Positions 53,671 to 61,849 of a stretch of DNA of 64,000 nt are shown here, in pieces. A program made the translations under genes and the position numbers. The DNA is taken from assembly GCF_001434705.1 (NCBI RefSeq), contig NZ_AZDJ01000032.1, positions 119,403 to 183,402 on the forward strand. The letters run 5' to 3'. Origin of the DNA: Lacticaseibacillus nasuensis JCM 17158 (GTDB lineage: Bacteria > Bacillota > Bacilli > Lactobacillales > Lactobacillaceae). The notes under the pieces were generated by a model that worked only from the letters and a program-made list of their open reading frames with translations, did not search any database and was not told the origin of the DNA. Positions within the stretch are counted from its first letter, which is position 1, and the number at the start of each line of letters is the position of its first letter.

Positions 53671-56178
53671 ATGAATCCTACTCACATTGAAGTCCGCGGC
53701 GCGCATGTCAATAACCTCCGCCACGTGGACGTCGACATTCCGTTGCACCAGTTGGTCGCCATCACTGGGCGGTCCGGTTCCGGCAAGTCGTCCTTGGCCA
53801 TGGGCGTCTTGTACGCCGAGGGCATGCGCCGCTATGTCAGTGCCTTGTCCACCTATACGCGCCGGCGCCTCGGGCAAACCGGCCACGCCGCCGTCGACCG
53901 CGTGCGCCACATCCCCAGCGCCATCGCGTTGCGGCAACGCCCCGTGGTGCCAGGCGTGCGCAGCACCGTGGGCACCACCACCGAGGCGTTGAACGTCGTG
54001 CGCCTGATTTTCTCCCGGCTCGGCTCGCCGCGCTGTCCCAACGGTCACCAGGTGCCGCCGACGCTGGCCATCGCCCACGCGATGGATCAGCCCAACGATG
54101 GCGAACACGACATGGGCAAGATTGTCTGTCCCGTATGCGGCGTGCACTTCGCCGCGTATGGCGCCGAGGACTTCGCCTTTAATTCCACCGGCGCCTGCCC
54201 CACCTGCGACGGCACCGGCGTGGCCAAGACGCTGGCCGAAGCCCGCCTGATTCCCGACCCGACGAAAACCATTCGCGACGGCGCCGTGGCCTCCTGGCGC
54301 CTGCCCGGCCGCAACTTCATGCACATCGTTGCCCAATACGCCGGCATCGACATCGACACGCCGTTTCAAGACCTGCCGCAGGCGCAACAGGACATGGTGC
54401 GCCACGGGCCCAAGCGGACCTACGCCATCAACATTCCCAGCAAAAGCGGCAAGATTTTCCACATGGATAACGCCGTCTACGAAAACGCCTATAACGCCGT
54501 CACCGACAGCATGGCCACCACCACTAACGAGCGCGCCATCGCTCGGCTGAACCGCTTCTATGAATTCAGCGTGTGCCCGACCTGCCACGGCTCCCGCTTC
54601 AAGCCAGAATTGTTGACCCAACAGTTGGTCGGGTTGAACATTGCCGAAGTCAGCGACCTGTCGCTTAGCGAGCTGGCCGCCTTCATTCCGAAGATTTACG
54701 CCTGGCTGCCGGACGACATGCAAAACCTTGCCCATGACTTGCTGCGGGAGCTCAGCCAGATTCTCACCCCAATTATCGACCTGGGCTTGGACTACTTGAC
54801 CCTGGCGCGCGCCGGCAGCAGCCTGAGTACCGGCGAGTTGCAGCGCATTCAGCTGGCCCGCACCTTGCGCACCGAAACCACCGGCGTCTTATACGTCCTC
54901 GACGAGCCGAGCATCGGCTTACACCCAGCCAACGTCGCCGGGTTACTCGCCGTGATGCGCGGCCTTGTGGCGCAAGGCAACTCCGTGGTTGTCGTCGACC
55001 ACGACACCGCGATCATCGAAGCCGCCGACACGGTGCTAGAAATCGGGCCCGGTGCCGGCAGTGCCGGCGGCCGCATTCTGCATCTCGGCTCCCCCGCTGC
55101 CGTGGCCGCCGCCCCCGACTCGCCAATCGGCCCGTTTCTCACCGGCCAGGCCCCGCTGCGCGTGCGGCCAACCCTGCCGACCGCCGAAAAGCGCTTCGGC
55201 TTAACGGTGACCAACCGCTACAACCTCCACGACCTCGCCGCCAGCTTCCCGATTAATCGCCTCAGCGTGGTCACCGGATTCTCCGGCGCCGGCAAGTCGA
55301 CGTTGGTTCTGGACGCCTTGGTGCCGGCGCTAGCCGCCACCAAGGCAAAGCCCGCCCCGAGTTTCGTCCGCGACTTGCACCGCGGCGGGATCCGCCGCGT
55401 CGTGGCCATCGACGCCACGCCGGTGGGCAAAAACGTCCGTTCCACCGTGGCCACCTACACCAACATCCTCGACCACTTGCGCGAGTTATACGCCAGTCAG
55501 CCGGCGGCCCAAGCGGCGGGCTATACCGCCAGTCATTTTTCCTACAACGTTGCCGCCGGCGCCTGCCCGACTTGTGGCGGCACCGGCACCATCGGGCTGG
55601 ATATTCAATACCTGCCCGACATGCAAGAGGTGTGCCCGACCTGCGGCGGCCGCCGGTACAATCAGGCCGTGCTCAAGTTCCGTTGGCACGATTACACCAT
55701 TGCCGACCTGCTCGACCTCAGCGTTGACTCGGCCATGCCGGTGCTGGCCAGCCAACCGGCGATTGCCAGCACCTTGCAGACGCTACACGATATGGGGCTG
55801 GGTTACCTGCACCTCGGCGAGAGCACCCCGGCGCTGTCCGGCGGCGAGGCCCAACGCCTGCGCCTGACCAGCCACATGGGCAAGACGCAGCGCGGGACGC
55901 TGTTTGTCTTCGATGAACCTAGCATCGGCTTGCACCCGCTGGACGTTCAGGTCTTGTTGCAGGTGTTCCAACGCCTCATCGACCAAGGCGGCACGGTGCT
56001 GACGATTGCCCACGACCTCGACATCATGGCCAATGCCGACGAGATTCTCGACCTCGGCCCCGGCGGTGGCGCGCACGGCGGCCGCATCGTCGCGCAAGGC
56101 ACGCCCGCCCAAATCGCTGCGAGCGACGGCGAAACCGGTCACTACCTCGCCGCCCACCTCGCCAAGTTTCAACATTAA
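53671..56178 (+). CDS. UvrA-like ABC ATPase (class II, UvrA2 type)
   Basis: An 835-residue twin-ABC protein: first Walker A GRSGSGKSSLAM, signature SSLSTGELQR, LDEPSIGLHP; second Walker A GFSGAGKSTLVL, signature LSGGEAQR, FDEPSIGLHP. Zinc-finger pairs CPVC...CPTC and CPTCGGTG...CPTCGG are present. It is about 100 residues shorter than housekeeping UvrA (no UvrB-binding insertion), matching UvrA2 proteins linked to drug or DNA-intercalator tolerance. GAAGG precedes the ATG. Confidence 0.9.
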   Translation: MNPTHIEVRGAHVNNLRHVDVDIPLHQLVAITGRSGSGKSSLAMGVLYAEGMRRYVSALSTYTRRRLGQTGHAAVDRVRHIPSAIALRQRPVVPGVRSTVGTTTEALNVVRLIFSRLGSPRCPNGHQVPPTLAIAHAMDQPNDGEHDMGKIVCPVCGVHFAAYGAEDFAFNSTGACPTCDGTGVAKTLAEARLIPDPTKTIRDGAVASWRLPGRNFMHIVAQYAGIDIDTPFQDLPQAQQDMVRHGPKRTYAINIPSKSGKIFHMDNAVYENAYNAVTDSMATTTNERAIARLNRFYEFSVCPTCHGSRFKPELLTQQLVGLNIAEVSDLSLSELAAFIPKIYAWLPDDMQNLAHDLLRELSQILTPIIDLGLDYLTLARAGSSLSTGELQRIQLARTLRTETTGVLYVLDEPSIGLHPANVAGLLAVMRGLVAQGNSVVVVDHDTAIIEAADTVLEIGPGAGSAGGRILHLGSPAAVAAAPDSPIGPFLTGQAPLRVRPTLPTAEKRFGLTVTNRYNLHDLAASFPINRLSVVTGFSGAGKSTLVLDALVPALAATKAKPAPSFVRDLHRGGIRRVVAIDATPVGKNVRSTVATYTNILDHLRELYASQPAAQAAGYTASHFSYNVAAGACPTCGGTGTIGLDIQYLPDMQEVCPTCGGRRYNQAVLKFRWHDYTIADLLDLSVDSAMPVLASQPAIASTLQTLHDMGLGYLHLGESTPALSGGEAQRLRLTSHMGKTQRGTLFVFDEPSIGLHPLDVQVLLQVFQRLIDQGGTVLTIAHDLDIMANADEILDLGPGGGAHGGRIVAQGTPAQIAASDGETGHYLAAHLAKFQH

Positions 56179-56215
56179 AAAAATCTCCTCGATCGCGCTG
56201 ATCGGGGAGATTTTA
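56178..56215. terminator. bidirectional terminator
   Basis: AAAATCTCC.CGATC / GATCG.GGAGATTTT with loop GCGCT, then TATTTTG; between uvrA2 and convergent nagA. Confidence 0.85.
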
Positions 56216-56222
56216 TTTTGCC

Positions 56223-57383
56223 CTAGGCTTGGTAGCGCGAAACACCATCGAGGTAGGTTTCGCTCAGGCTCATGTCTGGGTTCAACACCAGGAAGTCGGC
56301 GGCGCGGCCAGGCAAGATGCTACCGCACTTGTCGCCAATCTTGCTGGATTGCGCCGGCACGTATGCGGCCATGTTGATGGCTTCTTCAGGTGTCGCCGCG
56401 TTCCACTTGACGACGTTGGCCACGGCGTCTTTTAGCTGCAAGATGGAGCCGGCCAGGTTGTGCGTCTCGTCCTTGAGGCGCGCAGTACCATTCGCCACGA
56501 CAACCGGGAATTCGCCCAGCATGTAGTCGCCATCCGGCTGCAAGCCGGCGGACATGCAGTCGGTGACTAAGGCCACGTGTTCCGGCGTCTTTTCGCGGAC
56601 GAGGACGCTGACGACTTCCGGCCGCACGTGGTGGCCATCGGCAATCAATTCATCGTCGACGTTTTTCATGTACATGGCCGCGCCGACCATGCCAGGTGCG
56701 CGGTGGGTGAGTCCACTCATCGCGTTAAAGGTGTGGCAGAACATCGTGGCCCCGGCTTCGATGCAGGCCTTTGCCTGTTCGAACGTTGCGCTGGAGTGAC
56801 CGAGGGCGACGACCTTGCCGTCTTGCGTCATGTGCTCGATGAATTCTACCGCACCATCACGCTCGGCGGCCAGAGACATCTTTTGCAGCAGCCCCTTGGC
56901 ACTCTTTTGCCACTGATCGTATTCGGCAATCGACGGGTCACGGAAGTACTTCGGGTTCTGGGCGCCCTTGTGCTCCTCGGTGAAGTACGGACCTTCAAAG
57001 TGAATCCCTTGAATCTTCGCGCCAGTTTCTTCCCCGGCGTGCTCGCCAATGGTTTGGCAAACCGCGTCGAGTTGCTCAAACGAGCCCGTCAACGTCGTCG
57101 GCAGCCAGCTCGTGACCCCAGTTTGCAGCAAGCCAACGGACATGGCGTCTAAACCGGCCCAGTCGTTATCCATCACGTCATGCCCCAGCAAGCCGTGAAT
57201 GTGCGTGTCGACTAGCCCTGGGGCGATCCATTGCGTACCGTAGTCCTTGACCTGACCAGCTGGCCGCGGCGCATCCGCCGGCAGGTAGCGGCCGAAGCGC
57301 CCATCATCGGTGACCTCGAGATAGCCGCCGATTTCGGTGTTATGCGGGAAAAAGAACTTCGCAGCGTGAATATAATAGCTCAT
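56223..57383 (-). CDS. nagA: N-acetylglucosamine-6-phosphate deacetylase
   Basis: A 386-residue amidohydrolase that deacetylates GlcNAc-6-P to GlcN-6-P in amino-sugar catabolism and wall recycling. Motifs: APGLVDTHIHGLLGHDVMD, GIHFEGPYFTEEHKGAQ, VVALGHSSATFEQA, CHTFNAMSGL and LVTDCMSAGL. Length is normal. AAGGAG precedes the ATG at 57383. A dre-like operator overlaps its -35. Confidence 0.96.
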   Translation of the reverse strand: MSYYIHAAKFFFPHNTEIGGYLEVTDDGRFGRYLPADAPRPAGQVKDYGTQWIAPGLVDTHIHGLLGHDVMDNDWAGLDAMSVGLLQTGVTSWLPTTLTGSFEQLDAVCQTIGEHAGEETGAKIQGIHFEGPYFTEEHKGAQNPKYFRDPSIAEYDQWQKSAKGLLQKMSLAAERDGAVEFIEHMTQDGKVVALGHSSATFEQAKACIEAGATMFCHTFNAMSGLTHRAPGMVGAAMYMKNVDDELIADGHHVRPEVVSVLVREKTPEHVALVTDCMSAGLQPDGDYMLGEFPVVVANGTARLKDETHNLAGSILQLKDAVANVVKWNAATPEEAINMAAYVPAQSSKIGDKCGSILPGRAADFLVLNPDMSLSETYLDGVSRYQA

Positions 57384-57419
57384 TTTGTGCACTCCTTTTT
57401 TGGCTGTTGAACTGCATTC

Positions 57420-57455
57420 AGTGTAGCACAATCAGCGGTATTGGTCTAGGCCACG
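57420..57455 (-). promoter_or_regulatory. nagA promoter with NagR/DasR-type dre-like operator
   Basis: On the minus strand TAGACC (57443-57448), 17-base spacer, TACACT (57420-57425). The plus strand at 57440-57455 reads ATTGGTCTAGGCCACG, matching the GntR-family dre consensus ACTGGTCTAGACCACT at 13 of 16 positions and covering the -35. A second half-site ATTGGTCAAG lies at 57461-57470. Regulation by a NagR-like repressor is inferred. Confidence 0.6.
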
Positions 57456-57457
57456 CC

Positions 57458-58024
57458 CTAATTGGTCAAGGTCTGCGGCGCCAGCGGGACGAGTTGCGGA
57501 TAAGCCACGACCGGCGCTGGCAGTGTCGGCGCCGGCATCAACTGCTTTTCCAGCCACACGATGCCCAACCAGCGCCCAAATTTGTTGGCGATGGTGGGAA
57601 ACGCGGCGACTTGCGTGAACCCCAAGCGCTGATGAAACCGGATGCTGGCGAGATTTTCCGCGGTGATGCACGCCGTGACGGTGACCACGTGCTGGCGCAT
57701 CAGCTCCTGCATCAGCAACGCGTAAAGCTGCCGGCCCAGCCCTGCCCCGGTCGCTGCGGGGGCGAAGTAGATGCTGGTTTCCACGGACCAATCATAGGCC
57801 GCACGGCTGGCGAAGTCATGCGCGTAGGCATACCCGACCACGCCTGCCGCGGTGGTCGCCACCAGATAGGGAAACCGCGCCTGAATCTCGGCTTGTGCCT
57901 CCGCAAACTGCCCAACACTCGGCGCCGTCAGGTCAAACGTGGCGGTGCTGGTTTGCACATAGTGGGCATAGATATTCCGCAAGCGCGGCGCGTCTGCCGG
58001 GGTGGCCAGGCGAATCGTTGTCAT
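57458..58024 (-). CDS. GNAT family N-acetyltransferase
   Basis: A 188-residue enzyme resembling phosphinothricin/methionine-sulfoximine acetyltransferases: IRLATPADAPRLRNIYAHYV, VVGYAYAHDF, ETSIYFAPAATGAGLGRQLYALL (acetyl-CoA loop) and IRFHQRLGFTQVAAFP. The substrate is unknown. The ATG overlaps the stop of the zinc-ribbon gene by four bases; last gene of a five-gene operon. Confidence 0.9.
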   Translation of the reverse strand: MTTIRLATPADAPRLRNIYAHYVQTSTATFDLTAPSVGQFAEAQAEIQARFPYLVATTAAGVVGYAYAHDFASRAAYDWSVETSIYFAPAATGAGLGRQLYALLMQELMRQHVVTVTACITAENLASIRFHQRLGFTQVAAFPTIANKFGRWLGIVWLEKQLMPAPTLPAPVVAYPQLVPLAPQTLTN

Positions 58025-59046
58025 GGATTCAACCGCACCGTTTTAGTCGTGGTGCGGTCGCTACCGGCAATCTTCAGCGTGTACAATCCCGGCAACTGAG
58101 CAGGTAAAATGTACTCGCCGGCCCCACCGGCAGCTTGCACCTTACTGCCGGCCAGGGTAAAGCTCGGCTTCTTCACCGTCGTTTTCACCTTCAACTGGCG
58201 GGTCGCCACCTGCACGCGGTACTTCGGAAACACGCCGAGAATCTTTCCAGCGGTCACAACCTTCATTTGCCCGTAGTTGCTGGCGGTGCGCACCGACTTC
58301 GCCACGCCGGCTGGAATCGACGGATCGGCCGTGTACAGCTTGCTTAACGGCAAGACCTGGCCCGCAGTAAGCGCCGTGCCGTTGCGGTCCACCATGGCAC
58401 TGGCAATCACGGCAGGTTTGCCGGCACTCGCGGCGTCGGCCAGGCGGCTGAGCTGTTGCGGCTTGGCGAAGTACCAGGCCGACCCGGCCCCAGCCGCGAC
58501 GACCAGCACCAAGACGATGATGCCGATTACCATGCCGACTTTACTGTGGTGCTTTGCGCGAGTGGGCTGGGCGGCTGGCGTCTGTGGCGCTTGGCGCAAC
58601 GCTTGGGGACTTGGCCCCGGTTGCGAGATTCCTTGCGGCTGCACGGTGGCGGCCGTGGGTCCAGGAACCGGGCGCGCCGGCTGGGTCGACGCAGTTAGAC
58701 TCGCCTGAACGGCAGTGCTACGGCTGGCTGGCGCCGCCGGGGTGGCACTGACGCTAAGGCTTTGCTGAGGCGCCGACGTGGCACTGACACTCGGCTGTGG
58801 CGTGGCACTGACACTGGCACTCAAGCTCGGCTGAGGGGTGGCGCTGGCGCTCACTGGTGCTACTGGCGGTGGCGTCGTGCTCCCGACGGCGGTGCCGGTG
58901 GCATCGACTGCCGGTTGCGTCGCGGCTAGCTTGGCGGCCATTTGCGCACGAGCCTGCACGAGATTAAACCCGCAACGCTGACAAAATTTATCGTTGGGCG
59001 TGACTGGTGCGCCGCAATGCGGACAAAACTTTAATTCTACTGCCAT
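58021..59046 (-). CDS. zinc-ribbon membrane protein with Ser/Ala/Pro-rich linker
   Basis: A 341-residue protein. An N-terminal zinc ribbon (C8-P-H-C11...C22-Q-R-C25) is followed by about 130 residues rich in Ser, Ala, Pro, Gln and Thr with repeats such as SVSATPQPS. A membrane helix lies near 170-195 (VGMVIGIIVLVLVVAAGAGS) and an extracellular beta-rich domain ends the protein (GEYILPAQLPGLYTLKIAG). A cytosolic ribbon with an exported C-terminus is predicted. Not otherwise recognised. It starts 11 bases after the DUF4767 gene. Confidence 0.8.
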   Translation of the reverse strand: MAVELKFCPHCGAPVTPNDKFCQRCGFNLVQARAQMAAKLAATQPAVDATGTAVGSTTPPPVAPVSASATPQPSLSASVSATPQPSVSATSAPQQSLSVSATPAAPASRSTAVQASLTASTQPARPVPGPTAATVQPQGISQPGPSPQALRQAPQTPAAQPTRAKHHSKVGMVIGIIVLVLVVAAGAGSAWYFAKPQQLSRLADAASAGKPAVIASAMVDRNGTALTAGQVLPLSKLYTADPSIPAGVAKSVRTASNYGQMKVVTAGKILGVFPKYRVQVATRQLKVKTTVKKPSFTLAGSKVQAAGGAGEYILPAQLPGLYTLKIAGSDRTTTKTVRLNP

Positions 59047-59057
59047 CGCTTTTCCCC

Positions 59058-59753
59058 CTAGTCGCCGTTGATGATCTTGGTAAAGCCGCCGCTTAATTGC
59101 GTGTTGGCGGTCGTGTGGAAGTACAGCAGATGCTTGGCATTACCTTGGGTCTGCTCGGTAATCAGCACCTGAGGCGTGCCCTTGTGCAACACAAAGAAGT
59201 ACAAGTGCGGGCCACCAGCGCGATCATCGTCTTCGGCGTCGGAATAAATCGTCAACAACGCGTAATCGGCCTTAGTTTTCCCATCGGTCGACCAGGCGAT
59301 GTTGATGGCCTTCGTACCGACGGCGGGTTTCATGTCATCCAAGTCGCTAGGCACGTCCACGCCGTTAAAATTGACGTCATCTCCAGGCCCATATTCTTGA
59401 TACTGCTGATTCATCGTGTCGCCCCAGCTACTCATGAAGTCGCTGAGGGCATCGCTTTTGCTTTGATTCCACACGGCGTTGTCGTCATCAGTCGGCGTGG
59501 CGTCGGCGTCTGGGTCGGCGATGTTGGACACGGACTTGGAATCGGCCTGAGCCTTCGCTTTGGCCTTGGCGACGCTGGCACTGGTTGCCTCAGCTTCTGC
59601 CTTGGCCTTGATGGCGCGACCAGACTTCGCCTCCGCGGCGGTTAAGGTGGTATTGACGGTTGCTTTTGTCGGCGTGGTGGTGGCATTGGTACAGCCTGCT
59701 GCTCCCAAGAGTAACAGCCCCCCTACCGCGACGCCGAGCCACTGTTTGTGCAT
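59058..59753 (-). CDS. DUF4767 lipoprotein
   Basis: A 231-residue lipoprotein: signal peptide with lipobox LLLGAAGC (Cys21 region), an Ala/Lys/Ser-rich linker, then a DUF4767 domain (FMSSWGDTMNQQYQEYGPGDDVNF, INIAWSTDGKTKADYALLTIYSDA, HLYFFVLHKGTPQVLIT). Anchored outside the membrane; function unknown. The ATG at 59753 follows GGGGG. Confidence 0.88.
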   Translation of the reverse strand: MHKQWLGVAVGGLLLLGAAGCTNATTTPTKATVNTTLTAAEAKSGRAIKAKAEAEATSASVAKAKAKAQADSKSVSNIADPDADATPTDDDNAVWNQSKSDALSDFMSSWGDTMNQQYQEYGPGDDVNFNGVDVPSDLDDMKPAVGTKAINIAWSTDGKTKADYALLTIYSDAEDDDRAGGPHLYFFVLHKGTPQVLITEQTQGNAKHLLYFHTTANTQLSGGFTKIINGD

Positions 59754-59770
59754 AATGATCCCCCTAATTC

Positions 59771-60733
59771 TCATTGTAATTGTCCTGCGACCAGCCGACC
59801 CACGGCGTTAAACGCCGGGATCTGCGCCGAAAGCGTACCGCCTTGCGACATCATCACGATGACGCGCTGACGTTGGCCGCGGCGAAAAATCGCCGCATCG
59901 TTTTCGACGCCATACTGATCGTACTCACCGGTTTTATTATAAACCGTGATCCCGCTGCCGGCACCGGCGGCAAGCTTGCTACGATTAGTTTGTCCGGCCA
60001 GCATGGTCAACATGGCGCTGTCGGCACTGGCGGACACGAGGCGGTGGTTAGCCAGCTTGGTCAAGAGCAACCCGGTGTCGGCCACCGTGGTGCGATTGTC
60101 GACGCCCCGCGCCAAGGCGGCGGTGTCGAGCATCTTCCGGGCGAGCACGGTGTGCGTCGCCCCGATGGACCGGGCGAAGGCGTTGACCACGCCGAAGCCG
60201 CCGAGTTGCGTGATGATGATATTCGTAGCGGTGTTGTCGCTGACTTGAATCATCTTCGTCAACAGCGCCTGCCGCGTGAGCGTCGTGCCTGCTGGCAACC
60301 CTTGAATAGTGCCGGTGCCGCCGACCTTGTCGCTGGCCTGCAAAACATAAGTGGCATTCAAGGCAAAGCGCCCGGCCTTGGCCTGAGCAAACGCGGCGCC
60401 AAGCACGAAGAGTTTAATCGTGCTGGCCGAGCGTTGCGGGCCGTTGTGATACGTCCACGTCTGCCCCGTTGCGGGATCGCCGAGGTACAAGCTCGTGGTG
60501 CCAGCTAGCCCCGCCACCGCTTGCGTTAGCGGCGTTGTCACCGCGGGCGCAAATGTCGGCGGTGCGGGCTTTGCTTTCGGCTTCGGTGGTGGCGACGAGC
60601 GCTGAGCCACCGGCTTGGCGGCCCGGGCGCTGCTGGCGTGGTGACTGGCTGTTGGCGGTGCCGACCGCTTCGACTGGCACCCGGCTAAGGCAACCAGCAG
60701 TAGCGCTGCCAGTGCCGCTTTTCCCATGTGCAT
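59771..60733 (-). CDS. class A beta-lactamase-like serine hydrolase lipoprotein
   Basis: A 320-residue lipoprotein (lipobox LLVALAGC, Cys19), a Pro/Lys-rich linker to about residue 65, then a serine-hydrolase fold: S104-T-I-K107 (nucleophile and Lys), S165-D-N167 and K267-T-G269. The omega-loop Glu of true class A beta-lactamases is not evident (LDTAALARGVDNRTT). A wall-associated penicillin-binding or hydrolase role is more likely than beta-lactam resistance. The ATG at 60733 is eight bases after AGGGGG. Confidence 0.9.
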   Translation of the reverse strand: MHMGKAALAALLLVALAGCQSKRSAPPTASHHASSARAAKPVAQRSSPPPKPKAKPAPPTFAPAVTTPLTQAVAGLAGTTSLYLGDPATGQTWTYHNGPQRSASTIKLFVLGAAFAQAKAGRFALNATYVLQASDKVGGTGTIQGLPAGTTLTRQALLTKMIQVSDNTATNIIITQLGGFGVVNAFARSIGATHTVLARKMLDTAALARGVDNRTTVADTGLLLTKLANHRLVSASADSAMLTMLAGQTNRSKLAAGAGSGITVYNKTGEYDQYGVENDAAIFRRGQRQRVIVMMSQGGTLSAQIPAFNAVGRLVAGQLQ

Positions 60734-60751
60734 GCTTGCCACCCCCTAAAC

Positions 60752-60773
60752 GTTGCTAGTATACCGCAGCAAC
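60752..60773 (-). promoter_or_regulatory. -10 element within an inverted repeat, serine hydrolase gene
   Basis: On the minus strand GTTGCT and AGCAAC (60768-60773, 60752-60757) flank TATACT (60758-60763). No clear -35. Possible operator. Confidence 0.4.
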
Positions 60774-60792
60774 ACTGCCTGCGGGTGATGCC

Positions 60793-61668
60793 TTACTGTT
60801 GTGCCGCCTGCACCCGCGCGACGGCTTGGTATTGTTGGAGCATCCAAGACGTGTAGGTGTGCTTGGCCGGCAGCGTCTCGGTGACGCGCACGATTGGAAT
60901 ATCGGCGGCCTCTGCGGCTTTAACCAGGCTAGCGATGATGTTGCTTTGCACCTGCGTGTTCACGACGAAAAACTGTACGCGATGCGCGGTGAAGTCCGCG
61001 CGCAGCTGACGAATGTCTTCGGGGCTGGGATCCGTCCCTTCTTCGATGGCCTGGGCGAAGTGCTCGTTACTGATGCGGTACCCCATCGCGGTGAGGGCAT
61101 TGTTGAACACCGGCTCCGACACCGCGACGCGCGCATTATGACTGCCGTGCCGCAGCTTCATCACCAGGGTGGAAATCGGCTTGAGGCGTTTGTTGTAGGC
61201 CGCAGCATTGGCCAGGTATTGGGCCTTGTGCACCGGATCCAGTTTACCGAGCTGTTTAGCTAAGGCGTCGGCCATCGCCGGCACGGCACTTGGCTTGTAC
61301 CAAATGTGCTCGTTTTCGCCGGGTTTGACGCCGACGACCTTGGCCGCCGACACCACCTTGGCCCGGTTGCCGTTGGCGGCCACTAGCTTAGGCATCCAGC
61401 TGTCATACCCGGCACCGTTTTCCACGACGATGTCGGCGGTGGCGACGGCTTTACCCACCGCCGTGGTCGGCTCGTAATCATGCGGGTCGACGGCCGGGTC
61501 GGAAATGACGCTAGTGGCGGTGCCGTACCGCCCGACCACCGCCTTGGCCATTTCGCCGTAGAAATCGACGGTGCTGACGACGCTGACGCCAGTTTTTTGC
61601 GGGGTAGAACACCCGGCTAGGCTCATGAGTAGGCCGAATAAAGCGGCCAACCAGATTCGCTTTTTCAC
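60793..61668 (-). CDS. metal ABC transporter substrate-binding lipoprotein (ZnuA/TroA family)
   Basis: A 291-residue lipoprotein (lipobox LMSLAGC, Cys20). Cluster A-I family motifs: VVSTVDFYGEMAKAV, DPAVDPHDYEPTTAV (first His), VVENGAGYDSWMPKL, NEHIWYKPS (second His), NTQVQSN. The third His is not obvious: SEPVFNNAL occupies the usual place. Zinc or manganese is the likely ligand. ATPase and permease genes are absent from the window. Start GTG (61668) after AAGGAG, 59 bases before the serine hydrolase gene. Confidence 0.9.
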   Translation of the reverse strand: MKKRIWLAALFGLLMSLAGCSTPQKTGVSVVSTVDFYGEMAKAVVGRYGTATSVISDPAVDPHDYEPTTAVGKAVATADIVVENGAGYDSWMPKLVAANGNRAKVVSAAKVVGVKPGENEHIWYKPSAVPAMADALAKQLGKLDPVHKAQYLANAAAYNKRLKPISTLVMKLRHGSHNARVAVSEPVFNNALTAMGYRISNEHFAQAIEEGTDPSPEDIRQLRADFTAHRVQFFVVNTQVQSNIIASLVKAAEAADIPIVRVTETLPAKHTYTSWMLQQYQAVARVQAAQQ

Positions 61669-61699
61669 TGTTTTCTCCTTATTGTGTGGTCTATCTTGT

Positions 61700-61728
61700 A
61701 GCCTACCTGCCAGCCGCGCAGGCGTCAA
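61700..61728 (-). promoter_or_regulatory. promoter of the lipoprotein operon
   Basis: On the minus strand TTGACG (61723-61728), 17-base spacer, TAGGCT (61700-61705), 32 bases before the start codon of the metal-binding protein. Confidence 0.5.
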
Positions 61729-61849
61729 GGACGGGGCCCAGTCCGGTTGCGGCAAACCCGCGCTATTCTCCACCGTGAAAATGGTGTACGCTTGTCTTGG
61801 ACCGGATTACGTTAATTTACATTGAAATAACTTTCAGGAGGCATTTTAT

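Noticed and set aside
53647-54735. A 362-codon open frame antisense to uvrA2
   Set aside because: Entirely opposite conserved UvrA2 motifs; no family resemblance.
59771-60733. True beta-lactamase conferring resistance
   Set aside because: SxxK, SDN and KTG are present, but the omega-loop glutamate needed for deacylation is not evident, so only a serine-hydrolase call is supported.
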